A stretch of 64,000 nt of DNA from Bin5 sp965221145 (GTDB lineage: Bacteria > Chloroflexota > Anaerolineae > Caldilineales > Caldilineaceae), in NCBI GenBank assembly GCA_965221145.1, contig OZ244877.1, positions 1,798,001 through 1,862,000 on the forward strand, read 5' to 3'. A program made the position numbers and the translations under genes. Position 1 is the first letter of the stretch, and every line of letters starts with the position of its first letter. This document shows, one piece after another, positions 45,429 to 54,307 of the stretch. Under the pieces are notes generated by a model. The model did not search any database. It saw only the letters and a list, made by a program, of their open reading frames with translations, and was not told where the DNA came from.

Positions 45429-45547
45429 GAGGCCGGATCAACGCAGGGCGGGGGAAGCTCTGCGCTGATCCAGGGGCATTTCGGCCTCTATGCGCGCTCC
45501 TCTCCAGCAGGAGCGCAATTGACACACGCTCCTTTCAAGCAGGAGCG
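45429..45547 (-). other. Three stem-loops between binding-protein and permease genes (system 4)
   Basis: The first is GGATCAACGCAG (45435-45446) with CTGCGCTGATCC (45460-45471), closed further by GAGGCCG/CGGCCT. The second is GCGCTCC (45494-45500) with GGAGCGC (45510-45516). The third is CGCTCC with GGAGCG (~45528-45547). The last two share the CGCTCC...GCAGGAGCG core, a small tandem duplication. Confidence 0.8.
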
Positions 45548-45559
45548 ATTTGAACAATG

Positions 45560-46981
45560 TCAGGAGAGCGCGGCGATGTCTTCCAGGTAGACCTTATACT
45601 GCTCCTCGCACCGCTCCTGGTACGACTGGGCCGCCTCTTCCGCGGTCAGGTTGCCCAAGCGAACGTCAGAGCAAATCGAGGCTCCGATCCCGTCGACCTC
45701 TGACGGATAGCCAAACCCTTCGCCGTAGTAGCGGGTGATGGGGCCGAGATTCTCCATGACCTTGGCCGCCTGTACTTGTGGCCCATTCTCATCCGGGTCC
45801 GAATAGTGGTCGTATACCCCGATCAGCCCTTTCCAGGCCGGCGCGCCGATTCCGCCGTAGATCTTGGCATATTCCCGCTGCCCTTCATACGTACACATCG
45901 TCTGCAAATAGGCAATGGAAAAGTCCCGATTGCCGGTATTGGCGGGCGCCGCAAAGCCCCAGCCCGCTTCACCCACGAATGTGGGCAGTTCGTCGGGCAG
46001 AACTTTGGGGGCGGAAGTAAGCTCGTAGTAGACGCCCTCATCCCGTCCCTGTTGCAGCGCGGGGTTGGAGATGCCCCTGGCGATGCCAATTTTACCCGCC
46101 AGTGCCGTATTGAACTGGTTCTCGTCCAACTCGGTCTCAATGCCCATTTGCACGGGCGTCTCGGCAAACATTCGCATCGCTTCCACGCCCGCTTCGCTGT
46201 CGAGGTTGAACTGTCTGGATTCGAGATCCCACCAGTCTGTGCCATCGGCTGCGAGCAGCGTGCGCACAATGCCCAGGTAGCTCTGGTTGTCCCAACCCTT
46301 GCTGCTCAGCCCCCATTTCTCGACGCGGCCATCCTCCTCAACGTGCAGGGCCTCGGCCAACTCCCACATCTGCTGGTAGCTGTCGAAGATCCAGTCCCCG
46401 TTGGTCGGCGGATAGAGGTCGGCTAAACCGAGCGCATCGACATCCTGGGTGGGAACGCAGACCATAGAGCCGACCAGGTTGGCCTCCGTGGGCACGCCGT
46501 AGATTTCGCCTTCCCACGAGTAGGCTTCGATCGATTCCTGCTGGAACATCTCATTGGGCACGACGCCCACCGCATCGAACACGACATCGTTCAGCGGCAG
46601 CAATCCCTGCTGGATGTAGAGGGGAATCGACACCTTGCCCATCATGCATATAACATCGGGATGTGTGCCCGCGGACATGGCAGCGATCAGTTTCGTCTGC
46701 AGCGGCCATGCCTGCGGCTCAATCTGCACGCTGTAACCCGTCTCGCGCTGCACTAGCTCGGCAATGCGCTCGTAGGTGGCGACATGCGGATCGTACTGCA
46801 AGCCCCACTGAACACCCTCCAGGTCCTCAGGGGCGGCAGCCGGGGCCGACTCCTCGCCACCAGAATCAGAAGCCGCAGGCTGGCCCGTCTGAGGAGCGCA
46901 AGCGGCGATCAGGCCGCCAGCGGCTCCCAGGGCGCTCACGCGCAGGAATTCACGACGCGAAACAAATCCTTGCTTTGCCAT
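45560..46981 (-). CDS. CUT1 sugar ABC transporter substrate-binding lipoprotein (system 4)
   Basis: 473 residues. The N-terminus has a twin-arginine motif SRREFLRVS and lipobox LIAAC (Cys28), followed by a Ser/Glu/Pro-rich linker, so it is a Tat-exported lipoprotein. The mature fold has SAGTHPDVICMMGKVSIPLY and WDNQSYLGIVRTLLAADG. GAGA is placed before the ATG. It heads the system-4 operon and faces a PhyH gene across a 320-base region. Ligand unknown. Confidence 0.92.
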   Translation of the reverse strand: MAKQGFVSRREFLRVSALGAAGGLIAACAPQTGQPAASDSGGEESAPAAAPEDLEGVQWGLQYDPHVATYERIAELVQRETGYSVQIEPQAWPLQTKLIAAMSAGTHPDVICMMGKVSIPLYIQQGLLPLNDVVFDAVGVVPNEMFQQESIEAYSWEGEIYGVPTEANLVGSMVCVPTQDVDALGLADLYPPTNGDWIFDSYQQMWELAEALHVEEDGRVEKWGLSSKGWDNQSYLGIVRTLLAADGTDWWDLESRQFNLDSEAGVEAMRMFAETPVQMGIETELDENQFNTALAGKIGIARGISNPALQQGRDEGVYYELTSAPKVLPDELPTFVGEAGWGFAAPANTGNRDFSIAYLQTMCTYEGQREYAKIYGGIGAPAWKGLIGVYDHYSDPDENGPQVQAAKVMENLGPITRYYGEGFGYPSEVDGIGASICSDVRLGNLTAEEAAQSYQERCEEQYKVYLEDIAALS

Positions 46982-47302
46982 TTCTCGTTCTCCCTGTGTG
47001 GATGGTCCGACTCAAATTGGGAAGCCAAATATGTGGCGGCGCCAGCCCGCCTTGTCATGCACGCAGCCTTGCCCCGCGCACGCCGCAGCAAGGGCTTTGT
47101 TGGGCAATTGACAATTCAGTTGGCAAGCAATATAGTGATTATGGATGGTACTATAGCAGGTATTGCGCCCGTGTCAAACAGGTTTCCTGACCCCCGATTC
47201 AGACCGAAACTCGTCCAGTCTATCATTGGAGTCTCGTCCACGCTACTCGATTCCACAGGGCGCTCTTACTGCCGGGCGCTACACGCAAGAGGGGAAGCGA
47301 TA
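46982..47302. other. Divergent control region between system 4 and a PhyH gene
   Basis: No gene. It holds the plus-strand promoter at 47108-47136. Both flanking operons must start here, which suggests shared regulation. No clear operator palindrome was found. Confidence 0.5.
47108..47136 (+). promoter_or_regulatory. Sigma70-type promoter of the PhyH gene at 47303
   Basis: TTGACA (47108-47113) and TATAGT (47131-47136) with a 17-base spacer; the leader would be about 160 bases. Confidence 0.65.
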
Positions 47303-48118
47303 ATGGAGCTGACACGCGAACAGAAACAGTTTTTCGAGACCTTCGGATACTTGGCCCTACCCGGCCTGCTGAAAGATGAGGTCGGTTGGATAACCGAGGA
47401 GTTTGGGGCGGTCTTCAGAGACCGGAATGTAGTCCATGACGGCAGCACGCGCTCCTGCATCGTGCCCTTCATCGACCAGCGCGAACGGCTCAGCACACTC
47501 CTGGACAATCCCAAACTGGTTGGGCTGATTTCCGGCTTGCTGGGCGAGGAGTTCAACTACCTGGGCGGCGATGGCAACTTCTACACCGGCGACACCCGCT
47601 GGCACAGTGATGGCTTCCATGACGTGGGCAAGTATCTCAAAGTGGCGCTCTATCTGGATGAGGTCGATCGCAATAGCGGCTGTTTGCGCGTCATTCCTGG
47701 CACGCACCGGCACGATCTGTTTCGGGACTGGGAGGCACGCCAGGCGAGCGAGTCCCTGGAGCGCTGGGGGATCGGGCAGAGCGAGGTGCCAGCGATGGCT
47801 CTGGAGACGCGGCCGGGCGATGTGGTCGCTTTCAACCATAACCTGATGCACGCCTCCTTTGGCGGCAGCGTGCGGCGCCGCATGTTCACGATAAATTGCT
47901 GCGCCCAATGTGTGTCCGAACCTGAGATTAGAGAACTGAAGCAGTATATCGGCAACCACTACCGCTATTGGATCGATCAGATGCACTCCGATATAATGCG
48001 GAGGACCGCCTCGCCCGCCCGTATGCGCCACCTGCAGCAGGTGATCGACAATGAGGGCCATCTCCCCGCACTCTCCGCCAAGGCTCGTTTGGAGATGGCC
48101 GAACCTTTGCGGGGGTAA
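47303..48118 (+). CDS. PhyH-family Fe(II)/2-oxoglutarate dioxygenase
   Basis: 271 residues from the ATG at 47303 (AGGGGAAG upstream); the longer open frame before it has no family similarity. The metal motif is HSD in TRWHSDGFHD (His101, Asp103), with GCLRVIPGTHRHDLF and the distal histidine in HNLMHASFGGSVRRRMFTI. It diverges from transporter 4. Length and motifs are normal for a small PhyH enzyme; substrate unknown. Confidence 0.88.
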   Translation: MELTREQKQFFETFGYLALPGLLKDEVGWITEEFGAVFRDRNVVHDGSTRSCIVPFIDQRERLSTLLDNPKLVGLISGLLGEEFNYLGGDGNFYTGDTRWHSDGFHDVGKYLKVALYLDEVDRNSGCLRVIPGTHRHDLFRDWEARQASESLERWGIGQSEVPAMALETRPGDVVAFNHNLMHASFGGSVRRRMFTINCCAQCVSEPEIRELKQYIGNHYRYWIDQMHSDIMRRTASPARMRHLQQVIDNEGHLPALSAKARLEMAEPLRG

Positions 48119-48141
48119 CGCGCAGACATGTTTGATCTGGT

Positions 48142-48170
48142 TTGACTGTGGCTGAAAGGAGGGCGATAAT
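48142..48170 (+). promoter_or_regulatory. Possible promoter of the first SH3b protein gene
   Basis: TTGACT (48142-48147) and GATAAT (48165-48170) with a 17-base spacer, about 120 bases before the start codon. Confidence 0.5.
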
Positions 48171-48298
48171 CAATTGGCTCGCCTCCTATGGTGCGTGTTG
48201 CTCCCGTATCCCCCAGGCAGTCAATCTACGACCATAACATGGCGCTGAATCCGCCACAGGCTTCACTTCCAATAGTAGCAAGGACCGGGAAAAGAAAG

Positions 48299-49309
48299 AT
48301 GAAAAAGTCACTGCTGGCATTGCTGATCGTCGTATTTCTCATTGGCATCACAGTGCCGCTCTATGCGCAGGACGCAGGCTTAACGCTCGAAGGTCTGGCT
48401 GCCAAAGTAGAAGCGATTGTGGAACTAGCGACTTCGATGTCGGACCGGATTGTCTCGTTCGAACGACGCCTGGCCGTTTTGGAAGCGACCGACACGCCGA
48501 CAGTAACGTTGACGCCGACCGAAACGCCGACACCAACTCCGTCGGAAACGCCGACACCGACACCAACGCCAACATCCAATTCGCCGACGGTGGCGATTAC
48601 GCGGCAGATGAATGTGCGCGCAGGGCCGGGCACAAACTATCCTATAGTTGGCCAGGCAGCACCCGGTGACCAATACCTCATTTCCGGCAAGAATCCCGCC
48701 GGCGGCTGGTGGCAGATCATTATTGACGGCCAGTATGCGTGGGTCTATGCCCCACTGGTAACGGCAACCAACCCGGAAGTTGTACAAGTGGCTTCCTTCA
48801 TTCCGACGCCGCCTCCGCCTCCGACTCCGGTTCCAACTGCGATCCCCGTCGCGCCGACTGCCGCGCCTCCACCTGCCGCGCAAGCGCCAGGGGACCCGTG
48901 CGCCGGCATTGGTGGGGACGGCTGCAAATTCAGGTTGCGCAACCAGGACTTCAGAGACAACGGCGGTAGGGAGTTGAAACTCTTTGTTGGCTTTGTGCAT
49001 GAAGGACGCGGTGACGAGGTTCAGGGCGTCGGTGGAAGCTACTTTGTGGAGTTGCACAAGGATGGGGCACATGTATCCGCTGTCGATCATTCTACGCGCG
49101 GCGGGAACGCAACCCACCAAGGTCCCCAGGGAAACAAGTACAACTACCTGAAGATAGTTCCCCTCAACCAGATTCCGGGCGGGAATGTGGCTGGCAACTA
49201 CACGATATGGGTCAAAGACGGCAACGGTGAACGGGACAGCCAGAACTTCACCTTTACCGTATCGGGTGGGAATGGCGAAGTTTGGTTGATATTTGCCCAA
49301 AACAATTGA
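48299..49309 (+). CDS. Secreted SH3b-domain protein with Thr-Pro linker (paralogue 1)
   Basis: 336 residues. Signal peptide to about residue 23 (cleavage after LYA), then a helical segment (~25-60, KVEAIVELATSMSDRIVSFE, likely a short coiled coil). A TPTPT linker follows (~63-98), then a bacterial SH3 domain (~100-160, MNVRAGPGTNYPIVGQ and GGWWQIIIDGQYAWVYAPLV). A second Pro-rich linker leads to a C-terminal domain (~235-336) I do not recognise. SH3b domains usually bind cell-surface polymers. The ATG follows AAGGACCGGGAAAAGAAAG, the same leader as the paralogue at 49669. Confidence 0.85.
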   Translation: MKKSLLALLIVVFLIGITVPLYAQDAGLTLEGLAAKVEAIVELATSMSDRIVSFERRLAVLEATDTPTVTLTPTETPTPTPSETPTPTPTPTSNSPTVAITRQMNVRAGPGTNYPIVGQAAPGDQYLISGKNPAGGWWQIIIDGQYAWVYAPLVTATNPEVVQVASFIPTPPPPPTPVPTAIPVAPTAAPPPAAQAPGDPCAGIGGDGCKFRLRNQDFRDNGGRELKLFVGFVHEGRGDEVQGVGGSYFVELHKDGAHVSAVDHSTRGGNATHQGPQGNKYNYLKIVPLNQIPGGNVAGNYTIWVKDGNGERDSQNFTFTVSGGNGEVWLIFAQNN

Positions 49310-49668
49310 GATAGGACTGTCGCGGGATGCCTGCGGCGATACACGTGATACATGATGACAGAACCGAAGTATTACGACTGTGTGCAAGACAAACGCGATT
49401 CATGGTCTATCGAAAGGGTTCGGCGGCAATACAGTTGCGCGTAAGGGGGATGGTGCGCGGCTTCGCTGTAGTGAACCTGATTCACAACAGTGGAGCAGAG
49501 GGTGCCTCGTATCCGAGCGACCTGGCTCAACAAACCTTCGATCGCGTTCATACTGACCTGTTCAGCGATACTCTGCGAACTCAACTTGGCAGCCCGACTA
49601 TCAAGACTTTCCAGCCAGCTTAGCGAAAGTCCTAACACCAAAAGGTAGCAAGGACCGGGGAAAGAAAG
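49310..49668. other. Spacer between the SH3b paralogues
   Basis: No supported gene; a 98-codon opening at 49327-49623 has no ribosome-binding site or recognisable features. The last ~30 bases (TAGCAAGGACCGGGG and onward) repeat the leader of the first paralogue. Confidence 0.5.
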
Positions 49669-50619
49669 ATGAAAAAGACATTTCAGGCAATGCTAATCGT
49701 GGTAGCTCTCGTTGGAATCGCGGCGCCGATCTATGCGCAGGACGCAGGCTTAACGCTCGAGAGTCTGGCTGCCAAAGTGGAAGCAATGGTGGAACTTGTG
49801 ACTTCGATGTCGGACCGGATAAACACGTTCGAGCAACGCCTCGCCGTATTGGAAGCGACGGACACGCCGACAGTGACGCCGACGCCGACGGAAACGCCGA
49901 TACCGACTCCCACGACACCGCCCACACCGACGCCGACGCCAACCTCTAGTTCGCCGACGGTGAGCATCACCAGGGTCATGAACGTGCGCGCAGGGCCGGG
50001 CACCAACTACCCGGTAGTCGGCCAGGCCACCCCCGGTGACCAATACATCATTTCCGGCAAGAATCCCGCAGGCGGCTGGTGGCAGATCATTTTTGACGGC
50101 CAATATGCGTGGGTATATGGCCCACTGGTTTCGGCCACCAACCCGGAAGTCGTGCAAGTGGCCTCCTTCATTCCAACGCCGCCACCGACCCCGATCCCAA
50201 CGGCGACGCCCATCCCTGCGCCGACGCAACCGCCCGCGCCCCAGTTTGCCTACTCTCTGGTGAATAGCGGCAACTGTGCCCGCAATGATCAGCAGACATA
50301 CTTCGAGGGCGCAGTGAATGACAGGAACAACAACCGCATGAACAATGTCTGTCTGCATATCGCGTTTGCCGGGCCTCGCAACACCAAGTGTACCGGCTGC
50401 GGCAAACCGGCGGGCCATTGGGGATTCTCTCCCTTTGGCGGCCCTGCTAATCCAGGCACGCATGTCGAGATCTTCGTGGTGAACTGCCCAAGTGGCGGGT
50501 GGGATGGCTCGAGAACGAATACGAAGGACTTCTCAAATCTGACTCGCTTGTCGCCTACCTGGAGCAGAACGATTAACGAGAGCGTAGCGTGTAACGACAT
50601 CACGTTCAAGCGGAACTAG
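49669..50619 (+). CDS. Secreted SH3b-domain protein with Thr-Pro linker (paralogue 2)
   Basis: 316 residues. The signal peptide, coiled-coil segment, TPTPT linker and SH3b domain (MNVRAGPGTNYPVVGQ, GGWWQIIFDGQYAWVYGPLV) are nearly identical to paralogue 1. The C-terminal ~110 residues are unrelated: a cysteine-bearing domain with NSGNCARNDQQTYFEG, CTGCGKPAGHWGF and HVEIFVVNCPSGG. A tandem duplication with exchange of the C-terminal domain is the simplest account. Function unknown; surface or extracellular binding is likely. Confidence 0.85.
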   Translation: MKKTFQAMLIVVALVGIAAPIYAQDAGLTLESLAAKVEAMVELVTSMSDRINTFEQRLAVLEATDTPTVTPTPTETPIPTPTTPPTPTPTPTSSSPTVSITRVMNVRAGPGTNYPVVGQATPGDQYIISGKNPAGGWWQIIFDGQYAWVYGPLVSATNPEVVQVASFIPTPPPTPIPTATPIPAPTQPPAPQFAYSLVNSGNCARNDQQTYFEGAVNDRNNNRMNNVCLHIAFAGPRNTKCTGCGKPAGHWGFSPFGGPANPGTHVEIFVVNCPSGGWDGSRTNTKDFSNLTRLSPTWSRTINESVACNDITFKRN

Positions 50620-50630
50620 CGCGCCGCTTA

Positions 50631-50673
50631 CCTGGCCCCCGGGCTGATCGCAAAGGATCGCCCTGGGGGCCGG
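50631..50673 (+). terminator. Probable terminator hairpin after the SH3b genes
   Basis: CTGGCCCCCGGGC (50632-50644) pairs with GCCCTGGGGGCCGG (50660-50673) apart from one mismatch, then only TTT. Strong stem, short T-run. Confidence 0.6.
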
Positions 50674-50828
50674 TTTCCCTGTATAACTGCCTGCCTCGAA
50701 TTCAACACCGATAGCCTGGTAGAAAATGTACCGCCGACAAGAAACCGGCTTGGGCAAAAGTCACTGGCTGTCTCGGTGACAAAAGCTAGACTGGGAAGGC
50801 CCTTACAGATGGCCCAAATTTTGCCATT

Positions 50829-50856
50829 TTGACATCCCTGTAGCCAAGTATATACT
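50829..50856 (+). promoter_or_regulatory. Sigma70-type promoter of transporter system 5
   Basis: TTGACA (50829-50834) and TATACT (50851-50856) with a 16-base spacer, about 40 bases before the permease start. Confidence 0.65.
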
Positions 50857-50898
50857 CTATCGCAGGCTCTCTCCGGTCAACCAGCAACAGAGTGGACG

Positions 50899-51810
50899 AT
50901 GGCAACCCCTCTCAGCGGCCCAATTTCAGGAGTCTCCGACGCGCGTAGCCTTCGGCGACGGGCGCAGTTGTTGCGTTTCTTGGAACGTTCGGCTATCCAT
51001 CTCATTCTCCTCATCGGCACCGTCGCCATGCTTTTCCCCTTCTTCTGGATGATCTCGACCTCGCTCAAGCCCGAGTACGAGGTCTTCCTGCTTCCGCCCA
51101 CGTGGATCCCGAGCGAATTCCAGTGGATCCATTACTACCAGGCCTTCGTCGACTACTTCAACTTTGCCCAATACGGCACCAATACAATGATCATCACGCT
51201 CGGCGTCCTGGCGGGCCGGTTGTTGAGCGCGTCGCTGGTGGCGTTCGGGTTCGCCCGCATCCGCTTCATCGGCCGCGATGTCATCTTCATCCTCGTGCTG
51301 AGCACAATGATGGTGCCCGGTCAGGTCACCATTATCCCGCTTTACATCCTCTTTAGAGATATGGGCTGGCTGAACACCTATTTGCCCCTAATCGTCCCGG
51401 CATGGTTCGGCGGCGGCGCCTTCTTCATCTTTCTGCTGCGCCAATTCATCCTCACCATCAACCCGGAACTCGACGACTCCGCCCGCATTGACGGCTGCGG
51501 CTGGCTAGGCATCTACGCGCGCATCACCCTGCCCCTGATCAAACCGGCCCTGGCCGCGGTCGCGATCTTCTCATTCCTGGGTACCTGGAACGACTTCTTC
51601 GGTCCGCTCATCTTCCTGCGCAGCCGCGATATGCTGACGCTTGCAGTGGGCCTGCATTTCATGGCCAGCGCCGCATCCTCCTCGGTGCGCCCGAACTTGC
51701 CGCACCTGATGGCCGGTTCGACGATGATTCTGCTGCCGCCGCTGCTCGTCTTCTTCTTTGCGCAACGCTACTTCATACAAGGGGTGACATTCACCGGCAT
51801 CAAGGGCTGA
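50899..51810 (+). CDS. CUT1 sugar ABC transporter permease, MalG-like (system 5)
   Basis: 303 residues with six membrane segments, EAA loop SARIDGCGWLGIYARITLPL and the tail YFIQGVTFTGIKG. Unlike the other systems, the MalG-like gene comes first, before the binding protein and the MalF-like gene. Confidence 0.92.
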   Translation: MATPLSGPISGVSDARSLRRRAQLLRFLERSAIHLILLIGTVAMLFPFFWMISTSLKPEYEVFLLPPTWIPSEFQWIHYYQAFVDYFNFAQYGTNTMIITLGVLAGRLLSASLVAFGFARIRFIGRDVIFILVLSTMMVPGQVTIIPLYILFRDMGWLNTYLPLIVPAWFGGGAFFIFLLRQFILTINPELDDSARIDGCGWLGIYARITLPLIKPALAAVAIFSFLGTWNDFFGPLIFLRSRDMLTLAVGLHFMASAASSSVRPNLPHLMAGSTMILLPPLLVFFFAQRYFIQGVTFTGIKG

Positions 51811-51902
51811 CGCCCCCGCTTCAGTGGAGTTTCTGTCCACGAACCATAGTTCGCAGTTCACTGATGTTTCATATTTCACTTTTCACTATGAAGGAGACAG
51901 CA

Positions 51903-53222
51903 ATGTCGAACAAGCGATTGAGCCGCAGACAATTCCTTCGCGGAGCGGCAGTTGTTGGAGCCAGCGTACCCTTCCTGCAGGCTTGCGGCGGAGGGCCGCC
52001 GGCCGCGGAGGACTCCGACTCTGGCGCTGAAGAGGCCGCGCCGAGCATGGAGATGACGACAGTCCGCTATTCCCAGGTGATCGGCCCGCTCGACAAGCAG
52101 GTCGATATGTTCAACGAGCAGAGCGACACCGTCCACGTCGAATTCGAGCTTGTTCCCTGGGGTGAACACGCTGACAAGCTCCTGATCGATGTCGCCGCCG
52201 GCACCGCCCCGGACCTGTGGTTCATCGGCGGCCCCTGGTGGATCCAGATCAAGCGCAAAAAGGTCGCCCTCTCCATCAGCGAGTTCCTCGCCAATGACCC
52301 CGACGTCGTGATGGACGACTTTGAATTCCCGGCCGACAGCGACTGGGGAATGCTCGACGGCGAAATTTACGGCCTGCCCACAAACTCGGTTATCCTGCGT
52401 GGTCTCGCCTATAGCGAGAAGCGCTTCGACGAGGCCGGCCTGGACCTTCCCAACGAAGACTGGACCTTTGCCGACGTCGCCGCGGCCGGACCGAAGCTGA
52501 ACCGCGGCGAAGAGTCCTACTCCATCCCCGCGCCCCTCCTCGCCGGCGATCTCTATCTCACTACCATCTGGCAGAATGGCGGCCAGATCATCAACGAAGA
52601 CGAAACCAAGTGTCTGCTCGACCAGCCCGAAGCCGTCGAAGCGATCGAGCAACTCGTCGCCTGGACCGAATTTTCGATGAAACCCGGCGCGCAAGCCGCT
52701 CTCGGCGAATTTCCAACGGCAAGCGGAAAGATCGCCATGTGGCCGATGGTCCTGGCCGACTGGGACTCCTGGCTGAAGGTCACCGCCAACGACGAGACCG
52801 ACCAGTGGATGACCTACTGGCCGTCCGTGTCCAATCCGCCCGCGGTCGATGTCTACGCCGGCAGCGTCCACATGGAGGCCATCTGGTCCCAATCCGAGAA
52901 TGTCGACGCCGCCTGGGAGTTCTTCATCTGGCGGGCCATCAATCAGGACTCCCTCGATTACCAGATCACGCTGTTCCCGATCAACTATCGGATGGACGCG
53001 ACCGTTAAGGGGGCCATCACCAACGAACGTCAAGCCGACTTCCTGACACTTCACTTACCGATTACCGGACTCTCCACCGGCGAATACTGGGGCCCCAGTA
53101 CGACCGAGATCTTGAACGCCTTCCGCTCCGAGTACGAGCTTGCCATTCTGGGCGAGAAGACCGGCAAGGAAGCGATGGAAGCCGCCACCGTAGCCATTGA
53201 CGTGATTTTGGAAGACGCGTAA
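51903..53222 (+). CDS. CUT1 sugar ABC transporter substrate-binding lipoprotein (system 5)
   Basis: 439 residues from ATG 51903 (AAGGAG upstream). Twin-arginine signal SRRQFLRGA with lipobox FLQAC (Cys27) and an acidic linker; a Tat lipoprotein. The mature fold has VAAGTAPDLWFIGGPWWIQI and MWPMVLADWDSWLKVTAND. Placed between its two permease genes, with a strong stem-loop directly after its stop codon. Two PhyH genes end the operon. Confidence 0.92.
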   Translation: MSNKRLSRRQFLRGAAVVGASVPFLQACGGGPPAAEDSDSGAEEAAPSMEMTTVRYSQVIGPLDKQVDMFNEQSDTVHVEFELVPWGEHADKLLIDVAAGTAPDLWFIGGPWWIQIKRKKVALSISEFLANDPDVVMDDFEFPADSDWGMLDGEIYGLPTNSVILRGLAYSEKRFDEAGLDLPNEDWTFADVAAAGPKLNRGEESYSIPAPLLAGDLYLTTIWQNGGQIINEDETKCLLDQPEAVEAIEQLVAWTEFSMKPGAQAALGEFPTASGKIAMWPMVLADWDSWLKVTANDETDQWMTYWPSVSNPPAVDVYAGSVHMEAIWSQSENVDAAWEFFIWRAINQDSLDYQITLFPINYRMDATVKGAITNERQADFLTLHLPITGLSTGEYWGPSTTEILNAFRSEYELAILGEKTGKEAMEAATVAIDVILEDA

Positions 53223-53233
53223 CGACAGTGAAT

Positions 53234-53280
53234 AGTGGCTGGTGGCCAGTGGTTAGCAACACCACCGGCCACCGGTCACT
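53234..53280 (+). other. Stem-loop between binding-protein and permease genes (system 5)
   Basis: AGTGGCTGGTGGCCAGTGGT (53234-53253) pairs with ACCACCGGCCACCGGTCACT (53261-53280): 20 positions, one mismatch, two wobbles, 7-base loop, no T-tract. The strongest of the six, starting 12 bases after the stop codon. Confidence 0.88.
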
Positions 53281-53298
53281 TGCCATTTGGGTTTCTCT

Positions 53299-54237
53299 AT
53301 GACAACGGACATCGGGCAAATTTCGACTAGCGGGGGCAGGAGGCGCATGAGCCGCTCTGCGCTCAAGGAGAATGTGGCCGGCTTTCTCTTCATCAGTCCC
53401 TGGATTATCGGCTTTCTTGCCTTCGAGTTCGGCCCGCTGATCGCTTCCTTCTATCTGGGCCTGACCAAGTACGATATCCTCTCGCCGCCCGAATTTGTCG
53501 GGCTTGCAAACTACGACAAAATGTTCACTCGCGACCCCCTGTTCTGGAAGAGCCTGTGGGTCACCGCCATCTATTCGCTGAGTACGGTCTTCCTCGGCGT
53601 CATCCTGGGCGTCATGCTGGCGCTTCTGCTGAACCAGAAAATCCGGGGCATGTCCCTCTACCGGACAATCTACTATCTGCCGGCGGTCGTTTCAGGCGTT
53701 GCCGTTGCCTACATGTGGGCCTGGATCTTTCGCCCTGAAGCCGGAATCCTCAACTATGCTTTGAGCCTCATCGGCATCACCGGGCCAAACTGGCTCTTCA
53801 GCACCACCTGGACCCTGCCCGCATTTATCATGATGAGCCTGTGGGCCGTCGGCGGCGGTATGGTGCTCTACCTGGCTGGGCTGCAGGGTGTGCCCACGCA
53901 TCTCTACGAAGCCGCATCGCTGGACGGCGCCGGCCGCTGGGCCAGGTTCTGGAACGTGACGCTTCCCATGATTTCGCCGGTCATCTTCTTCAACTTCATT
54001 ATCGGTATCATCGGTTCGTTCCAGGTCTTTACCAACAGCTTTGTCATCACCAGTGGCGGCCCGGCCAACTCCACCCTGTTCTTTGTACTTTACCTGTACC
54101 GCCACGCGTTCCAGAACTTCAAGATGGGGTACGCCGCCGCACTGGGGATGATCCTGTTCCTGGTCATTATGACACTTACCATCATTTCGTTCCGGCTTTC
54201 CAACCGGCACGTGTTCTATGAGGGGCGAGTTACCTAA
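53299..54237 (+). CDS. CUT1 sugar ABC transporter permease, MalF-like (system 5)
   Basis: About 312 residues from the ATG at 53299. Membrane core from VAGFLFISPWIIGFLAFEFG, EAA loop AASLDGAGRWARFWNVTLPM, then VITSGGPANSTLFFVLYLYR. It is followed by two PhyH genes on the same strand. Confidence 0.92.
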   Translation: MTTDIGQISTSGGRRRMSRSALKENVAGFLFISPWIIGFLAFEFGPLIASFYLGLTKYDILSPPEFVGLANYDKMFTRDPLFWKSLWVTAIYSLSTVFLGVILGVMLALLLNQKIRGMSLYRTIYYLPAVVSGVAVAYMWAWIFRPEAGILNYALSLIGITGPNWLFSTTWTLPAFIMMSLWAVGGGMVLYLAGLQGVPTHLYEAASLDGAGRWARFWNVTLPMISPVIFFNFIIGIIGSFQVFTNSFVITSGGPANSTLFFVLYLYRHAFQNFKMGYAAALGMILFLVIMTLTIISFRLSNRHVFYEGRVT

Positions 54238-54307
54238 ATCGCGAGAAGCGGGGCGTGTTTCTCTCGCCTCTCTCCTCGGAGATACCTTAAAGGGAAGGAA
54301 AACAGGG

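Noticed and set aside
48520..48590. Direct-repeat array (ACCGACACC-type units) as a CRISPR or satellite
   Set aside because: The repeats are codons of the Thr-Pro linker in the SH3b proteins, with no spacers or fixed unit length.
49327..49623. 98-codon plus-strand frame between the SH3b genes
   Set aside because: No ribosome-binding site, no recognisable motif and placed in a spacer; not supported as a gene.
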